Assembly (NCBI GenBank): GCA_002914845.1
Contig: JXTC01000024.1
Span: forward strand, 674,347 to 738,346
Reading direction: 5' to 3'
Length of the DNA stretch: 64,000 bases
Source: Trema orientale
Lineage: Eukaryota > Streptophyta > Magnoliopsida > Rosales > Cannabaceae
Position numbers and translations under genes: made by a program. Shown piece after piece: positions 15,276 to 27,510 of this stretch. Within the stretch, counting starts at the first letter, position 1. Every line of letters starts with the position of its first letter. A model generated the notes under the pieces. It was given only the letters and a program-made list of their open reading frames with translations. It was not told the DNA's origin and did not search any database.

Positions 15276-15555
15276 TGAATATGGATATATAAAATCTTAC
15301 ATTTTATAAGGATTCATTAATTCGTCATGTAATTGAATCTCGTAGATACTGGAGTGAAATTTACAGTCTCATCTACTTTAATATGAATAATTCAACACTT
15401 TTTAGTAGTTACGTACCTTCTAAAATGAATTAATTTTTTAAATTGAGACTATATTTTATGCTGAGTTGTTCAGATTTAAGTAAATGGGACAACAGATCCA
15501 GACTGTAGATACTAATATGGTTGAGATGTTAGAGAAATATATATATATATATATA

Positions 15556-15798
15556 GGGCACCAATCCAGTAGGTATTTTTTTTTTTTACCTATGCATAGG
15601 TATCAATTGGGCCAATGAAAAAAATTTTTGCACATTTTTTTATATTAAAAAATAGGAGAGAGAAAAAGCATTAATGACGCACGTCTTTTCATGCATCTCA
15701 TTTTAGCCGTTAGATCATTATTAGATGATGATCCAACGGCTAAAAAAAAAAAACCAAAAAAAAAAAAAAAAAAAAGAAAAACCTACCGGATTGGCAAC
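15556..15798. mobile_element. MITE, GGGCACCAATCC family (best-preserved copy)
   Basis: Left end GGGCACCAATCCAGTAGGTATT, right end AACCTACCGGATTGGCAAC, an imperfect terminal inverted repeat of about 20 bp. It lies within a TATATATA run on both sides, which suggests TA targeting. Inside, AGCCGTTAGATCATTATTAG and its near complement GATGATCCAACGGCT form a hairpin (about 15706-15742). Confidence 0.7.
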
Positions 15799-17961
15799 TA
15801 TATATATATATATATATAATAAGCGAGAATAGTTCAGCCAAAATATGATGTGTAAAGAAATGCAGATTACTAATTTGTATGTGTTTAGTCTTTGCAGTAA
15901 GAAACTTTACAGTTTATAGATATTTTTTGATGTCAGTTTTTATCAAATTTCACGTCATATTTTTAAAAAGTTATGTGCTTGCTTTGGCTGTTGACTGTCC
16001 CCGATTCATCTGTATTTTTGGTCGATCGATAATCGATAATTATAAGGACAATCTGGGTGTGGTGTATATATACCATAGGTTTCATTTATTCTTATATCGA
16101 ATGTTGATATTATTTTTTCTTTTTTCTTCTTTTAATAAAGGCCTTAATTATTTTTTTTAAGGAATAGTTTTTATTAACAATAAAAAAAAAGGTCTGCGGG
16201 TATCTAATGGTTCAAATTAGAATGATCATGAGTGTCAAATTTTAAAAACGTGACTATGATGGAATAAAAATATTCAGTACCGCGCGTTAACCCATTTTTG
16301 TATCTTTTTATAATTTCATCTATATACAGTATTCATTTACGATGTATGCATTAAGAATAAACAATACAAAAATTTTCAGTCAGAAAACAAAATTTTATGA
16401 TACATGTTGATATACATGGTTCATTAAAGTAAAAGTTAGGTCAACGAAATAAAGAAAACAATTGTGGATTTCAGGACCATCATATTATTTCATGGGACCC
16501 TAGCTTATTAAATTTTATTTGTTGATTATGATGGTCATGCATGATCAATATCTTTATATCATTTATCTACTTTTCGTTTCCTATGTTTTAATTCTCCTTT
16601 TTGTGGCCTACCTAGCTAACTATTAAAAGTATTAAATGGCTAGTACTGCATATATATTTACATAATTTGTGGCTGGCTGCACTTAAATCCTACTACGTAC
16701 CTTCTTTTTCTTTTCTTTTCTTCTCTTATTTATTTACTTTTAATTTTTTGCAAGATTATTACGTATTGACAAATTTGTATTCCAATTATTGAGGAAAATG
16801 TCAATAAGTTGTAAAGAAAATCAAATTAAGGAGTACAGCTAGATCTTATAAGTATACAATCCCCTGATAAAAGTTAATTATAACGTAAGGAAAAAAAAAT
16901 ATATAGGTTCGCAAAAATTTCAGTTCTGTTTACACTTGGGCACGTAAGCGGGTTATGGAATAACGGATAACCAGAAGGTATATTTTTAGTGGCAATTTTT
17001 ATTTTTATTTTCTTATTATGTACCTAACTTTACTGATCTGTGTTTTTTGTTTTTGTTTCGTTTTTTTTTTTTAATTATTAAGTAGGGTTGGGACTTCACT
17101 GGCTTGTTTGATTAACACAATCAATTTGAATTTTCAAAGTTATTAAAAATTAAAGTACATCTTATGGGCATAAGATGGGTCCTTAGGCTTCAAGGCAACC
17201 CTACATTTCTTAATTACCGCACAAATGGCTGACTCATTTCTTGGAAATCGCAAGCATAACATTGGAATAACAAATATTTGCCAACTTTTTTTTAATAAAA
17301 AGACATTATATTATTACAACTTTATGTTACTTTTTGCACAGGGACCATGCAACAAGAGTTGTAATTTCCTTTTCGTTAGCTTGAAATTTCCAAAGTACCT
17401 GATATCTTTTAGGTTTCTACGTCACGGCCCGCTGATCAGAAGTTTTCATGTTTGTATCAAGTATCAACTATCAAGATAAACATGTTAAAAAAGAACGAAT
17501 AATGCACGGATGAAACATGTTTTAAAATCGCACGCGTGACTCAATATGTGAAATTGCATTTTCCCTTCTTTCTCTTTTTATAATTAGTTGTTCTAACCAA
17601 TATTATATAAGTTGTCATTATTGTCATGTGGACATATGGAAACTATTTTATTTCCTTCATAATCTTTTTAAATTTGTGTTTAATTACTAATTATCATATA
17701 CGTATGGCCTATTGATTATTTATTTCAAACATTAATTATTAAGATATTAATTATTAATTCTTAGCTCATAATAACTAATTTATCATTGAGCAAATTATTA
17801 AAAGGATATACATTTATAGTCTATAAATATTTTCGTTTTATCATTTATAAAATTATCAAATTATTGTTCAAATATTCATTTATTATCGTTAAACTTGTAG
17901 GTAATTAATTAAGTGCCTATACGTATTATGTGCTGATTTATTTTTCTACGTATATATATAA
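15799..17961. other. Intergenic, no gene seen
   Basis: Very AT-rich. Open frames here are low-complexity and lack start context or domain signal. ATATATAT run at 15800-15818 borders the MITE. Confidence 0.4.
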
Positions 17962-18206
17962 GGGCACCAATCCAATAGGTATTTTTTTTTTACTTTAACA
18001 TTGTTTTGCCTAATTAAAATTAATCACATACGTCTTTTTATGGTAAAAGGTAGAAAGAGAAAAGCATTAAATAATGTGTATTTATTATTTTTATTTTATT
18101 TGTTTGCCAACTACTTAAGTCATGGTAGCCGTCAGAAAATGATCCAATGACCAAAAAAAAAATACCTATAGATGATATTAAAAAAATAACCCACTAGAGT
18201 ATGACC
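17962..18206. mobile_element. MITE, GGGCACCAATCC family
   Basis: Starts GGGCACCAATCCAATAGGTA after TATATATATA. Contains CACATACGTCTTTTTATGG and GATCCAATGACCAAAAAA as in the sister copies, and ends near GACCTATATATA. The right terminal repeat is degraded. Confidence 0.6.
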
Positions 18207-18294
18207 TATATATAAATAGAATCATATACATGTATATATTCGTCTATTACATATGTGCGTAAGTATATATGCACATATGAAAGTTTATTCTCCG

Positions 18295-18478
18295 AGTAAT
18301 GCTAAGAGGCATCATACAGTACCCAGCACCATATGATGTGTTGTTACGAGCTAATTATAGTTAGGTTTCAGGTATGACCTATGTGGAACTTAGTTTATTA
18401 ACTAGAATTATCCAATAACAAACTAATACGTCATTGTGTGCTAACCATACTAGACACTAGTACCCATATCATTACTCA
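18295..18478. mobile_element. MITE-like element, GAGTAATGCTA family
   Basis: Starts GAGTAATGCTAAGAGGCATC and ends CCCATATCATTACTC, so the outer GAGTAATG/CATTACTC are inverted. The core TAGAATTATCCAATAAC is shared with 38344-38500. Confidence 0.55.
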
Positions 18479-19570
18479 AAATTAATTAATGTACGCAAAA
18501 ATCAAAAACAAAATTCTGTTTCCCCAAATTTTAATGATATACCAAAATTACCCTTTTAGTGGAAAATATTTCAACTTTCTGTTTATAAAAACAATAAAAA
18601 TAGAAATTATGAAAGAGGTCCAGGCCCTCAAATTAAAATCAATTAGAAACTAGTTTTTAATAAATGTTTGCACCAAAACTAAGCTTTTGGAATGTCAACA
18701 AGTTAGTTTATTCACCACCAATAGTATTTAAAAATGCATATTTGTCTGCATTAAAAATTGGTAAATAGTTGGATCCTTTATAATAATGATGCCTGCTTTT
18801 CTAATTGACAAAGTTTACACAACAAATAATGTAAAGTACTGTAAAGTAGATAACATAATCTTAATAAATTCAAGTTTTGAAGAAAAGTCTCAGAACCATT
18901 TCTCTTACATAATTCTACCGCCACAAGACTCCTCAATTGTTAAAAAATCTCACAACCCTTTTCTAAGTTTTCTTCTTTTTCCCCTTTTTTTCCCGAAGAA
19001 AATTATTTTACACATTAGGTACTAAAATATGAACCAAATTTACAGACCCATAAGTCCATAACCATCACACAAGAGGCATTTTAATTAGAGCAACGTTAAT
19101 AATCACCACAAAGGCACAAAGACTCGAAATTGTGTATCCCACCTATTGAGCTCAAGGATGACGGATGGAACAAAAGTTAGGGGACTTTCAAAGACAGCAT
19201 TTGTACGAAAAAACAATATAATAAAAATAACAGAGACATAAAATTTTACAATAAAAAATTACGCCTAATAATATACTTTTAAATCACAGTGTTTTTTACA
19301 AGCAGAACCACACCATGTACACGAGCTTAAAAAATATATAAATTTTGGGTGTCTTTAGCATTAATACTCTAGAAACATTAGTTTTATATACGGTTTTTAC
19401 TTTAGGGAAAAAAAAAAAGCTAAAAACTTAATAAAACTAATGCCAACTACCAAAATTCTATTTTATTTTACTCACAAAAATTCTACTTATTGTGGTTTTA
19501 ACATCATTTTTATTTATTTTATGAATTGTATTTTTTATTTTAAAATTTGTATTTTATTTTCAAATGACAG
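18479..19570. other. Intergenic, possible intron/upstream of the defensin-like exon
   Basis: No signal-peptide exon was found here in any frame on plus. The T-rich stretch 19498-19560 could be the polypyrimidine tract of an intron ending at 19570. Confidence 0.3.
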
Positions 19571-19746
19571 ATTGGACCGTAATTGAAGTTCCTTTACGTG
19601 ATGGAACATATTGTCGAAGAGATACTACTTGTGAAAGAAAATGTATAGAAAAATATTTAGATTCTGTTGGTGGAAAATGTAAGAGACCTTTTCTACGACA
19701 AATATGGGGTACATGTATTTGCTTCATATTCATCAAGTATAATTAA
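19571..19746 (+). pseudogene. Orphan defensin-like (DEFL) mature-peptide exon
   Basis: After a T-rich tract and TGACAG, the frame reads a short lead and then six cysteines spaced C-x5-C-x3-C-x11-C-x11-C-x-C, with GG two residues before the fourth Cys. CxxxC plus GGxC plus CxC is the cysteine-stabilised alpha-beta pattern of plant defensin-like secreted peptides. Such genes have a signal-peptide exon, a phase-1 intron and this second exon, and the phase here fits (G|AT). No signal-peptide exon was found in the 1 kb upstream, so it is either a fragment or its first exon is distant. A chance Cys pattern is the main alternative. Confidence 0.45.
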
Positions 19747-20540
19747 TCAATGTTTATCTGCCGGCCCGAGAAATTTATAATAATGTACATGTTGTTAAAT
19801 CATAAAGTAATTTGCAAACTAAACCTAATAACGGAATCAAATAAGTTTATCACCATATTACTTCGTTCCATTTTTCAATTAAAAAGTGACCAGTTAAAGA
19901 GGAGAGGGGGGGGGGGAATGAATTTGCTTCAAAAGTCTTTTTAATGCGAAAACTATTTGCATCACTTATTTCCATTTTGATTCAAAATCACGATCTTCTA
20001 TCTTTTATAGACAATACATATTACTAGTCTCTACATAATGTACGTATGAAGTTTAGCCTCTACATCAGTTCATCGTATGTGTTATGTATTTTCTAACTTA
20101 TGTTTATTGAATGATTTAGGGTTTTTACATCAGTACACTCTGGGCGGAATTCACATCAAGCGATAGTTCGTTTACATGTTAAAGGTATTTTTAATATGAT
20201 CTCAAGAAGGACTATTGAATGATTTAGGATTTTCTCGCTCAAACACATGAATATTAGGCAATGTAAGTGAATAATAAGACTTAAAATAGGAAATTGTGTC
20301 TTGGTGAACTCGTACGCTTGAGTGCTCTCTCATTCTTGAATTTCTTTTAAATTATACAAAATTTCACCTTTATCAATTTTTTATTTTTATTGCAATTTTC
20401 TATGTTAATCAATTTAATCTAGATAAAAGAGTAGTACAATTTCAGTAACTGTTTAACTAATCCTTGTGGGAAGGATACTTTACTTTCTACTTTATTACTT
20501 GGAACGATTATCATAACTGCAAAAAATTCATATACATCGG
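19747..20540. other. Intergenic, no gene seen
   Basis: AT-rich with a poly-G run (GAGAGGGGGGGGGG near 19902-19917). No recognisable gene. Confidence 0.4.
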
Positions 20541-20667
20541 GCCAAGCTTTCTGCCACTCAGTCCCACTAATCCTTTTGGGCTGAAGGTGAAGCGGAGCTT
20601 TGTGTTGGTGGTGACCAAGTGGACCGGGGCGCTTTTGGATGGTTACGGTATCCCAGAGTCATGGTGA
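20541..20667 (+). other. GC-rich, coding-looking fragment of unknown origin
   Basis: About 125 bp clearly richer in G+C than its surroundings, open in one frame (GPSFLPLSPTNPFGLKVKRS..., ending GIPESW and TGA). It sits beside the point where homology between PIG-F copies A and B stops (about 20.7 kb). Not recognised; perhaps a captured exon scrap. Confidence 0.25.
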
Positions 20668-21169
20668 TTGAAAATGAAAGAACTAATGGAGTACATTAAG
20701 ATAATTTTAAACAGTAGATTCTGGTTACGAAACAAGATAAGAAAATCTAGCCAAATATTCCCAGCTGATACATTTTCTAAGGGGGAAAAAAAAAGGAAAA
20801 GAGAAACCAAAGACGTTGTATTCAAAGGAATGATATTCTTCTTGTCAGCTTGAGAGCGAAAACTAAATCCACAACCTGAATATTCATTTTAACTTTGTAA
20901 TTTTGCATTTTAGAAAGTTATAAGATATAGAACCGAAAAAAAAAAAAAAGAAAAGGATCAAGCACAATTACAGAAAAAGAAGAAAGACAACATGAATTAG
21001 ATGTCAACTCCATCCACTTGTTAAGTTTTCTCTATGGTGTTGCTGTTGTTAAGACGGAAAAGTTTTTCTGCTTCTCCCCACTTTGTTGTCTCCTTTTGCT
21101 TCTCAATAGACAGGTTTTTTTTCTTCTTTTTGTTTAAAAAAAAATTCCAGAAAAAAGACATCCCACTAG

Positions 21170-23948
21170 TTAATCTCTTTTTGTATGCTGTAATGTGCCA
21201 CGCACAAGAACAAATAAGAATGATGCCACCGCTGCAACAAGATATCCAGCTATAGCTCCATAACTGACACATATAGGCCATTCCTACAGATTAACATAGA
21301 ATTTGGACCTTGATAAGAAACCATAGATACCAAGCAAGTTTCCCGGTATTATTGTTGGAGAAAAACTTAGCAAACGTGTCAATGTAATAAGAATTCAACT
21401 ATCTAAAACTCTTTAAAACAAGGCAACTAATTATGAATAGGAACTTAATCAATATATATATATAATGTACATATACATACATTTATATACACAGAGCATA
21501 TATAATACTCGATGTTATAAAAAGAACTAAATTTTTTCTTTTTCCTATTATAGCAACCGTACCTGCCATGGCCTTTCCCAGTCAAGTGGCATTGGCCAAG
21601 CCCCAAACCATGCTCCTAGCACAGCTCCATGTGCTGGTAGACAAATCATATAATCTATAGGTCCAACTGGTCTGCAAATTGAGAAATTTAGTTGTCATGT
21701 CAGCAATAGATAATTCATTAATGAAAAGCTAATAACAAGTGAATAAGAAATTTATCCTAAGCTGAAACATTGTTGTCATAGTAAGGGGATCTAACCCAAA
21801 TGCCAATTGAAGATAACCGTGCAAGTCAAACATGACCAAACAGGGCAAGAAACTTACTTTGTATAGGCAAAGATGCGCTGCCAATCTGTCCACGATGAAC
21901 CAAAAACTGAAGCTGCAGGCACAACCTGCAGAAAGGAAAACTAGCTACTAGATGAACTGGAAGCCACAAAAGCGAATATAGCAAAAGAAAATAAATTAGG
22001 TTGCCAAGAAAGATTAATTCTGATGTCTCGTCTTGAACAAAAATATCTTAGATAAGTAGAGTGAGCAAAACAACTTGACTTATAGTTAATTATACTAGAT
22101 ACACTTCTCTAATAGTAAAACAAAACAAACAGTCTAATAATAATACTAAACGTTTTAAATTAAGTAGCTGCAACCACAGATTAATCTTGAAAATAAGTAA
22201 CCACTATTGACACGTAAAAAAACACCGATTTAAATGTTAATAACTCCAACAAAAGTATTTTGCAGTACAAACATTAAAACCAATGAAACAATTATCTTTG
22301 AAACTTACCGTGAACAATGACATCATCATAGACCAATTAATTGTCTTCGACAAAGACCTGCATCAAGAAGGAAAAGGGACACAAATAATATAACTCAACT
22401 TGTAACAACAAAAGATGAAGTAAGGAACATCCAAAATTAAATTTGTAAATATCCCATAGATGATGGAAATGCCTTACTGCCTCTGAAATTTGAAACAAAA
22501 CATAATTCACAGTTGAGATAGGACAGCAACATTGAATTTTTGAGCCAAACTTCAGAGCCATATCACCATAGCCAGGTTCACACCCTCCAATTAAATTAAA
22601 GAAAAAAAGCAGAATTTCCAGAAAGGTGGAGGATGATATACCTGATCATGATGAAGATGAGCCGAAAATATTCTATTGTTCAAACTTCAAAGCGAAAGAA
22701 AGTTGTCTTCAGATCAACCATAACTAAAAAAAAGTAGCATTTAAAGCTTGTAAGTTACATACTTGACACCTATTGGAGCACCAAGAGCAATTGCTCCAAA
22801 AGCAGTCACAAGAGCACCTATGGAGTAGACAACAGAAAACTTATAACTTGCATATAACTCCTCAACATATATAGGCAAAACAGGCAGGGACAACATGCGA
22901 AAGATTCTAATTCTGTACCCAAAAAAAAAAGTCTGCATACTAGTAACGATTGTCATGAAACAAGGCATTATATAAACTTTCTTTAAAATAGGAAACTGTT
23001 TAGACAGAAAAATTAAAGAATTCTACTTTCATGAATATCTAAATGAGGATTAAAAGCAAAAAATAAAAATTCTTGAACAATTTCTCCCTTTTTCCTTTTT
23101 CAACTTTTAATCAAATTCCATGACCTAATAAAGCTATAAAAGCAATGTGATTGAAATTTCTATTACAGATTTTCTTGAATATGTACCAGCAAACTTGAAC
23201 CATCAAACTTACTAACCCATTAGTAAAGGCGAGGAAAATCCCGAAAAAAAAAAAGAAAAAAAAAATCCAAAAACAATAATAACAGCATAGATACTCAAAT
23301 GTACAGCATAATGTAGAATGCAATTTTGTACTAACCAGCAACAAGTCCAAGTATGCCATGCCCTACAGCTCTCATGTACTGTAAGTCACATATAACAACA
23401 CAGTAATAAGGAGCAAAAATCACACCAAATAAGAGAAAAAGAAAAATCTAAATAATTGAAGATCGATTCGGTTGCTGAGATAACCCAATAATGAGTACCT
23501 CAACTAAAACTTCCAAGACAAAATATTCCTGTCCTTCACCCACATTTTCCCAACAACCAAACAGAATGATAGGAAAATCACTCACCGAACATTGTCGAGA
23601 GCTCTGCCTATAACGACTGTAAAGAAGAATCACGATTGGGCATTGAATCACCTTTAAACAAGGGAAAGAGAATATACAGAGTGAGACCAAAATCTAACCC
23701 AATAAGGAGAAATAAAATAAAAAGAAGAAGAAGAGTACCCAGATATGGCGGAGGGTTTGGGAAGGATGAGAGATGAGAGTGATGGAGTGAAGATTGCTGG
23801 CGACCCAGAAGGAGATGGCTAATCCAGCGGCGCAAATCAAGTGCACTAAAAAAACCTCTGAAGCAGATACTATCGCTGCTGCTGAGGCCTCAACAATGGT
23901 GGTCTTGGTCTTGGTCTTGGTCCTCTGGCTCTGGTGCTCGTTCTTCAT
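21170..23948 (-). CDS. PIGF: PIG-F/GPI11 GPI-anchor assembly protein, copy A (237 aa)
   Basis: Multi-pass ER membrane protein that partners and stabilises the PIG-O and PIG-G/GPI7 ethanolamine-phosphate transferases late in GPI-anchor synthesis. Eight exons on minus, all with GT-AG borders and compatible phases: 23948-23739, 23651-23586, 23378-23336, 22817-22763, 22357-22309, 21925-21858, 21671-21563, 21283-21170. Recognised by VIQCPIVILLYSRYRQS, FGAIALGAP, KTINWSMMMSLFT, VFGSSWTDWQRIFAYTKP, LPAHGAVLGAWFGAWPMPLDW and ERPWQEWPICVSYGAIAGYL. Length fits the family (about 220-235). Hydrophobic spans lie near residues 30-50, 70-80, 93-120, 170-190 and 198-226. No stops or shifts, so likely functional. 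It is a head-to-head paralogue of copy B, with about 91% identical residues by eye; relative to B it has a 6-residue insertion in the Lys/Thr-rich N-terminus. Confidence 0.93.
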
Positions 23949-24090
23949 GGTTTCTTTCTACTCATTTCGCGTTTGGAAGGAAGAAAGAAGATGGAGTTTC
24001 AGGACTAATAAACTAAATGGGCTTATGGCCTAATGGGAGCATGGGACATGCAAGATACCATCAAGAGGGAGAGGGAAATTAATGCCAAAA

Positions 24091-24116
24091 GAGAGAGAGA
24101 GAGAGAGAGAGAGAGA
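24091..24116 (-). repeat. (GA)n microsatellite in the PIG-F copy A upstream region
   Basis: Thirteen GA units about 150 bp upstream of the copy A start codon; on the transcribed strand a CT tract, which in plants often lies in core promoters or leaders. Confidence 0.8.
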
Positions 24117-25053
24117 ACTTTTGATGCACTAATGTGGTATAAGACTCGAACACAAATTCTTAAATTCTACGCGTAATGTCACCAATGTAACACATTGATT
24201 CTAAGTACATACCAACTACTTAAGTGAGACACAAAACCCGCAATTAAACGCTACATCTAAAATGACAATAGCCTCTATCATTATTTCGTTCTTAATACAG
24301 AAATAATCTCAAAATTTGGTACCAAAGGCCCAACATAAATACCATATAATAATTCTTCAAATATCAAAAGAATTTTTTTTAAAAAGCACGTTACAATTAT
24401 ACTCATTAGTGCTGACGAAAATCCAAGAGTAAATAGAATTAATAGGTACTAAAAGACCATTACTAAATTCCACCCAAAAAAAGACCATTACTATATAGTT
24501 ACTGGAAACAATTTATTCTTGAGAAAAAAAGAATTGAAATGAATTTAAAAAGTTTCTATAGTGGGGCCAACTAGCCATCAATTTTTTTTTGAATAAGAAC
24601 CCACATCGAACTTTTTCTAAGCTACACCTTTCAAAGAAAGGGGGAAAAAAAAAAAAACAACGATCCCAGCCGTCCAGTCGGACCATTCCATGTGGCCAAA
24701 AGGGACCCACCATATACAGCAAAGATTTCTTGTGGAGCCCACAAAACGGACAATTAGCCCAGGTCTATACAATCACTGTGGCGATTTGCAGACAGTTGAT
24801 CCCATTTTCCAGAGACTAAAAGACCAAAGAAGTTTTATTTAAAAAAAAAAAAGGAACAAAAAGACCAAAGAGGTCAAAATGCCAAATAAGAATCACAGAG
24901 AAACTACAGTGGTCATGCAAGCAGCTAAGAAAAACCCGAGAATTAATCAAATCATAGCAATATCATTACGGTAACGCTGACCTTCTGACCAAAAATTAAA
25001 AACACCATTGGGTTATGAGAATGACGATAACGGGAAGAATTCTCGGTACATAC
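24117..25053. other. Region between PIG-F copy A and the orphan leader
   Basis: No coding sequence recognised. The minus strand near 24,660-24,760 (GTGGGTCCC, GGGCTAATTG) is promoter-like. An acceptor matching the donor at 25053 could not be chosen. Confidence 0.3.
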
Positions 25054-25950
25054 CATAACTTTCAAAATATCGCGAGATATTGACGGACGATTGTCAAGTT
25101 CTCGTCTTTTTCATCGTAACATAAATCTCAAGAAAACAGAAAAACAACGACAAGTGACCACACAACCGGAATAGAGAGAGATGATGATCTCGCTCGCCGT
25201 GTATGACCCGCCTGTTAAACAAATCCAAAAAAACCCTAAAATAAATATTAAAAAAATAAAAACAAATTTCTTAAAAGAGAAAAGGAAAAAAAAAATATTT
25301 ATGGTTTCATAAAAAAAAAAAAAAAAAACAACTAAGTAACGTTGAAGCATATATACATATATATGTCTCAGAAAAGTAGGAAGAAAGAAACAAAAGCAAC
25401 TTTTGATTTATTAAACGATGACTATAGATTCAAAAACAGCACCGACCTTAAACCTCGAAACTCGTCTGTATTTTATATTATAATGGGTAAATATTCAATG
25501 TTTCTTTAAAAAAAAAAAGTAGAATAAAATTAGAGAAATTAAATCCAATATAGGGAGTAGAAAAAAATGAATAAGAGAAATTACCTTGTAGAGAACTTTG
25601 AAATAAGGGAAAATCTCCGTTTGACCTCGGAAAATTTTGGTTTCGCTAGTTTTGGGTTTTGATATTTTCTGAGGTCACGAAAGGGCTTAAAGAGCCAAAC
25701 TCTGAAATGGGTTTTCGGAGAAGGAAAGGACAGATCTATAAAAAAATTTCAAGAGAGAAAATACACAAAAATATAAGAGAGAGAAAGGGGGTTTTTTTTC
25801 AGAGCTCGAGGGGACAGACTACAGAGGAAAACAGAGCTGGAGGAGAGGGAAGGTTTTAAGCAAAAAGACGAAAAAGGACAGCTCTTTTTCCATTTTGGCG
25901 GAAGAGTCGGGGCAGTGAGGGCATTGGGAACTCAAAAGCCCTTTCTCAGG
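25054..25950 (-). promoter_or_regulatory. Orphan promoter and spliced 5' leader without a coding region
   Basis: On minus, 25950-25585 runs from a GC-richer promoter-like stretch into a CT-rich leader ending at CTCTACAAG|GTAATT (donor 25584). An acceptor TTGTTTAACAG precedes a second exon-like block 25210-25054, which ends GTTATG|GTATGT. That block holds only tiny open frames (for example ATG AAA AAG ACG AGA ACT TGA). This has the build of a plant gene's first noncoding exons, yet nothing codes between it and PIG-F copy A. It may be the start of a gene cut off by the duplication breakpoint, a long noncoding RNA, or a distal leader of PIG-F copy A. Confidence 0.35.
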
Positions 25951-26525
25951 GTTGGGTCTCTATCGCCGGTCTACTTATTCACTATTATGCCCTTGAAAAT
26001 TCTGTGAAATTCCCTATCCGTTGTGTGCGGTCGAACGTGGGAGATCTTGAGGTGCGCCAAGGAGTATTTGGGGAATTTGTAAAATGAGCGGGCGCAGATC
26101 TTACGCACTGGGAGGTGGACTTAAGGAAATGAACGGTCTGGGTTTATTGTTCAATGGTGTTGTGTACCGAATATTTTGAGCATTTGAGCACAAATATTAG
26201 TTCATACTCTATCAATGATAATGGATTGGTTTCTTATTAACAAATATGTGATTAAATAGAGGCAAGTGCTATATTTGTCAAATAAAGAATCTCTCATTCT
26301 TTAATTCTCTACTAAAAAATATGTGCAGAAAAAGGTGATAGCTTCGAGGATTATTGATTAACAATTTATGAGATAAATAAGATACTTAGGCCATGTTTGG
26401 TTCACTGGAACGAGCCTTGGAATAGAGAGATCATTCTAATAAAAGGCCAATTTCAGCGTTTGATTTGTAATTTGGAGTAAAGAATTCTAATTACTTTGTA
26501 ATTACAATTCCACCACTGTCTCTCT
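25951..26525. other. Intergenic between the two PIG-F copies
   Basis: 25951-26160 is moderately GC-rich and could be the upstream promoter of the orphan leader. 26390-26510 begins with GGCCATGTTTGGTTCACTGGAA, a common plant MITE-like end. No gene. Confidence 0.3.
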
Positions 26526-26722
26526 GCTAGTTCCAAGTCCGGAAATAGGTTACTAGTTCCAGGTCCAGAAATGGCATGACTAGAACGACTTGAGGTTTAT
26601 ATCAATTGACATCAATTGTATTGTCAAAATATTACTAGTTCTAACTCCGGAAATGGCATGACTAGAACGTCAAAATATTACTAGTTCCAGTTTCGGAAAT
26701 GGCATGACTAGAACAACTTGAG
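26526..26722. repeat. Minisatellite of ACTAGTTCC...GGCATGACTAGAAC units
   Basis: Four units, the first partial (26526, 26551, 26633, 26680), each running from CTAGTTC to GACTAGAAC with CCGGAAATGG inside. The unit ends are inverted copies of each other (CTAGTTC/GACTAGAAC), so each unit can fold. Confidence 0.7.
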
Positions 26723-26754
26723 GGGGATTTTTTTTAAAAAAAATATTTTAAATA

Positions 26755-27510
26755 ACATACCTCGACTGCACCATAAGGTGTATAAAACACCTATCTCGAC
26801 TGGACCCAGTCGAGCTCTACTGAGTCTAGTCGAGTAGTTAACGAGCTTTCTAGATTTCTCGACTAGATCTAGTAGAGTCCGCCTGGGTCTAGTAAAGATT
26901 TTCAGATTCGTTGTTAACTCAAAAAGAACCTTAATTGGATACAATATAGCTCGACTGAGTCTAGTAGAGATTTTTAAAAGCATTGTTAACTATCTGAAAA
27001 ATCCTCGACTGGACCATTAAAGCTCGTCTAGATCCAGTAGAAATTTTTGGAAAGAACATTTTCTCTCTAAAAACCTAACAAATGAACTAATGATTTTGAA
27101 ATTGAATCAGTAACATCATACATTAAATAAACAATTTTATACTCCAAACTTTTGACATTCAACAACACAATCAGTTCCAAAATATTTACATAGATTATGA
27201 ATCACAAAAGTTTGATCAATTTCTTCTAGTTTTTAAAATATATATGTATCACCTCCGAGGGTCTTTGATTAATAACCTACAAGATAAAAAAGACACTTAA
27301 TGTAAAATTATTAGGAAAAAAATAAAGACAAAAAAGTGTACAGAAACACCTATCTCAACTGGACCCAGTTGAGCTCTACTGCACCCAGTCGAGAAATCTA
27401 AAAAGCTCTTTAACTACTTAATTGGAGTCAGTAAAACTCAACTGGACCCAATAGAGCTCAACTAGGTCAGTAGAGATTTTCAAATTCGTTGTTAACTCAA
27501 AAAAATAAAG
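26755..27510. repeat. TCGACTGGACCCAGTCGA palindrome-rich repeats
   Basis: Short segments built on CTCGACT / AGTCGAG and ACTGGACCCAGT occur many times at 26757-27030 and again at 27350-27480, with the shared context AACACCTATCTC...GGACCCAGT...GAGCTCTACTG and TTCGTTGTTAACTCAAAAA. The central 30 bp (26829-26863) appears inverted in the second copy (27388-27418). Confidence 0.65.
26949..27250. repeat. Direct repeat, left copy (about 300 bp)
   Basis: Shares order and sequence with 28889-29190: CTAGTAGAGATTTTTAAAAGCATTG, CATTTTCTCTCTAAAAA, CACAATCAGTTCCAAAATAT, ATTATGAATCA and TTTCTTCTAGTTT. Same orientation, separated by 1.6 kb that holds the GGTTTCC array. Confidence 0.75.
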
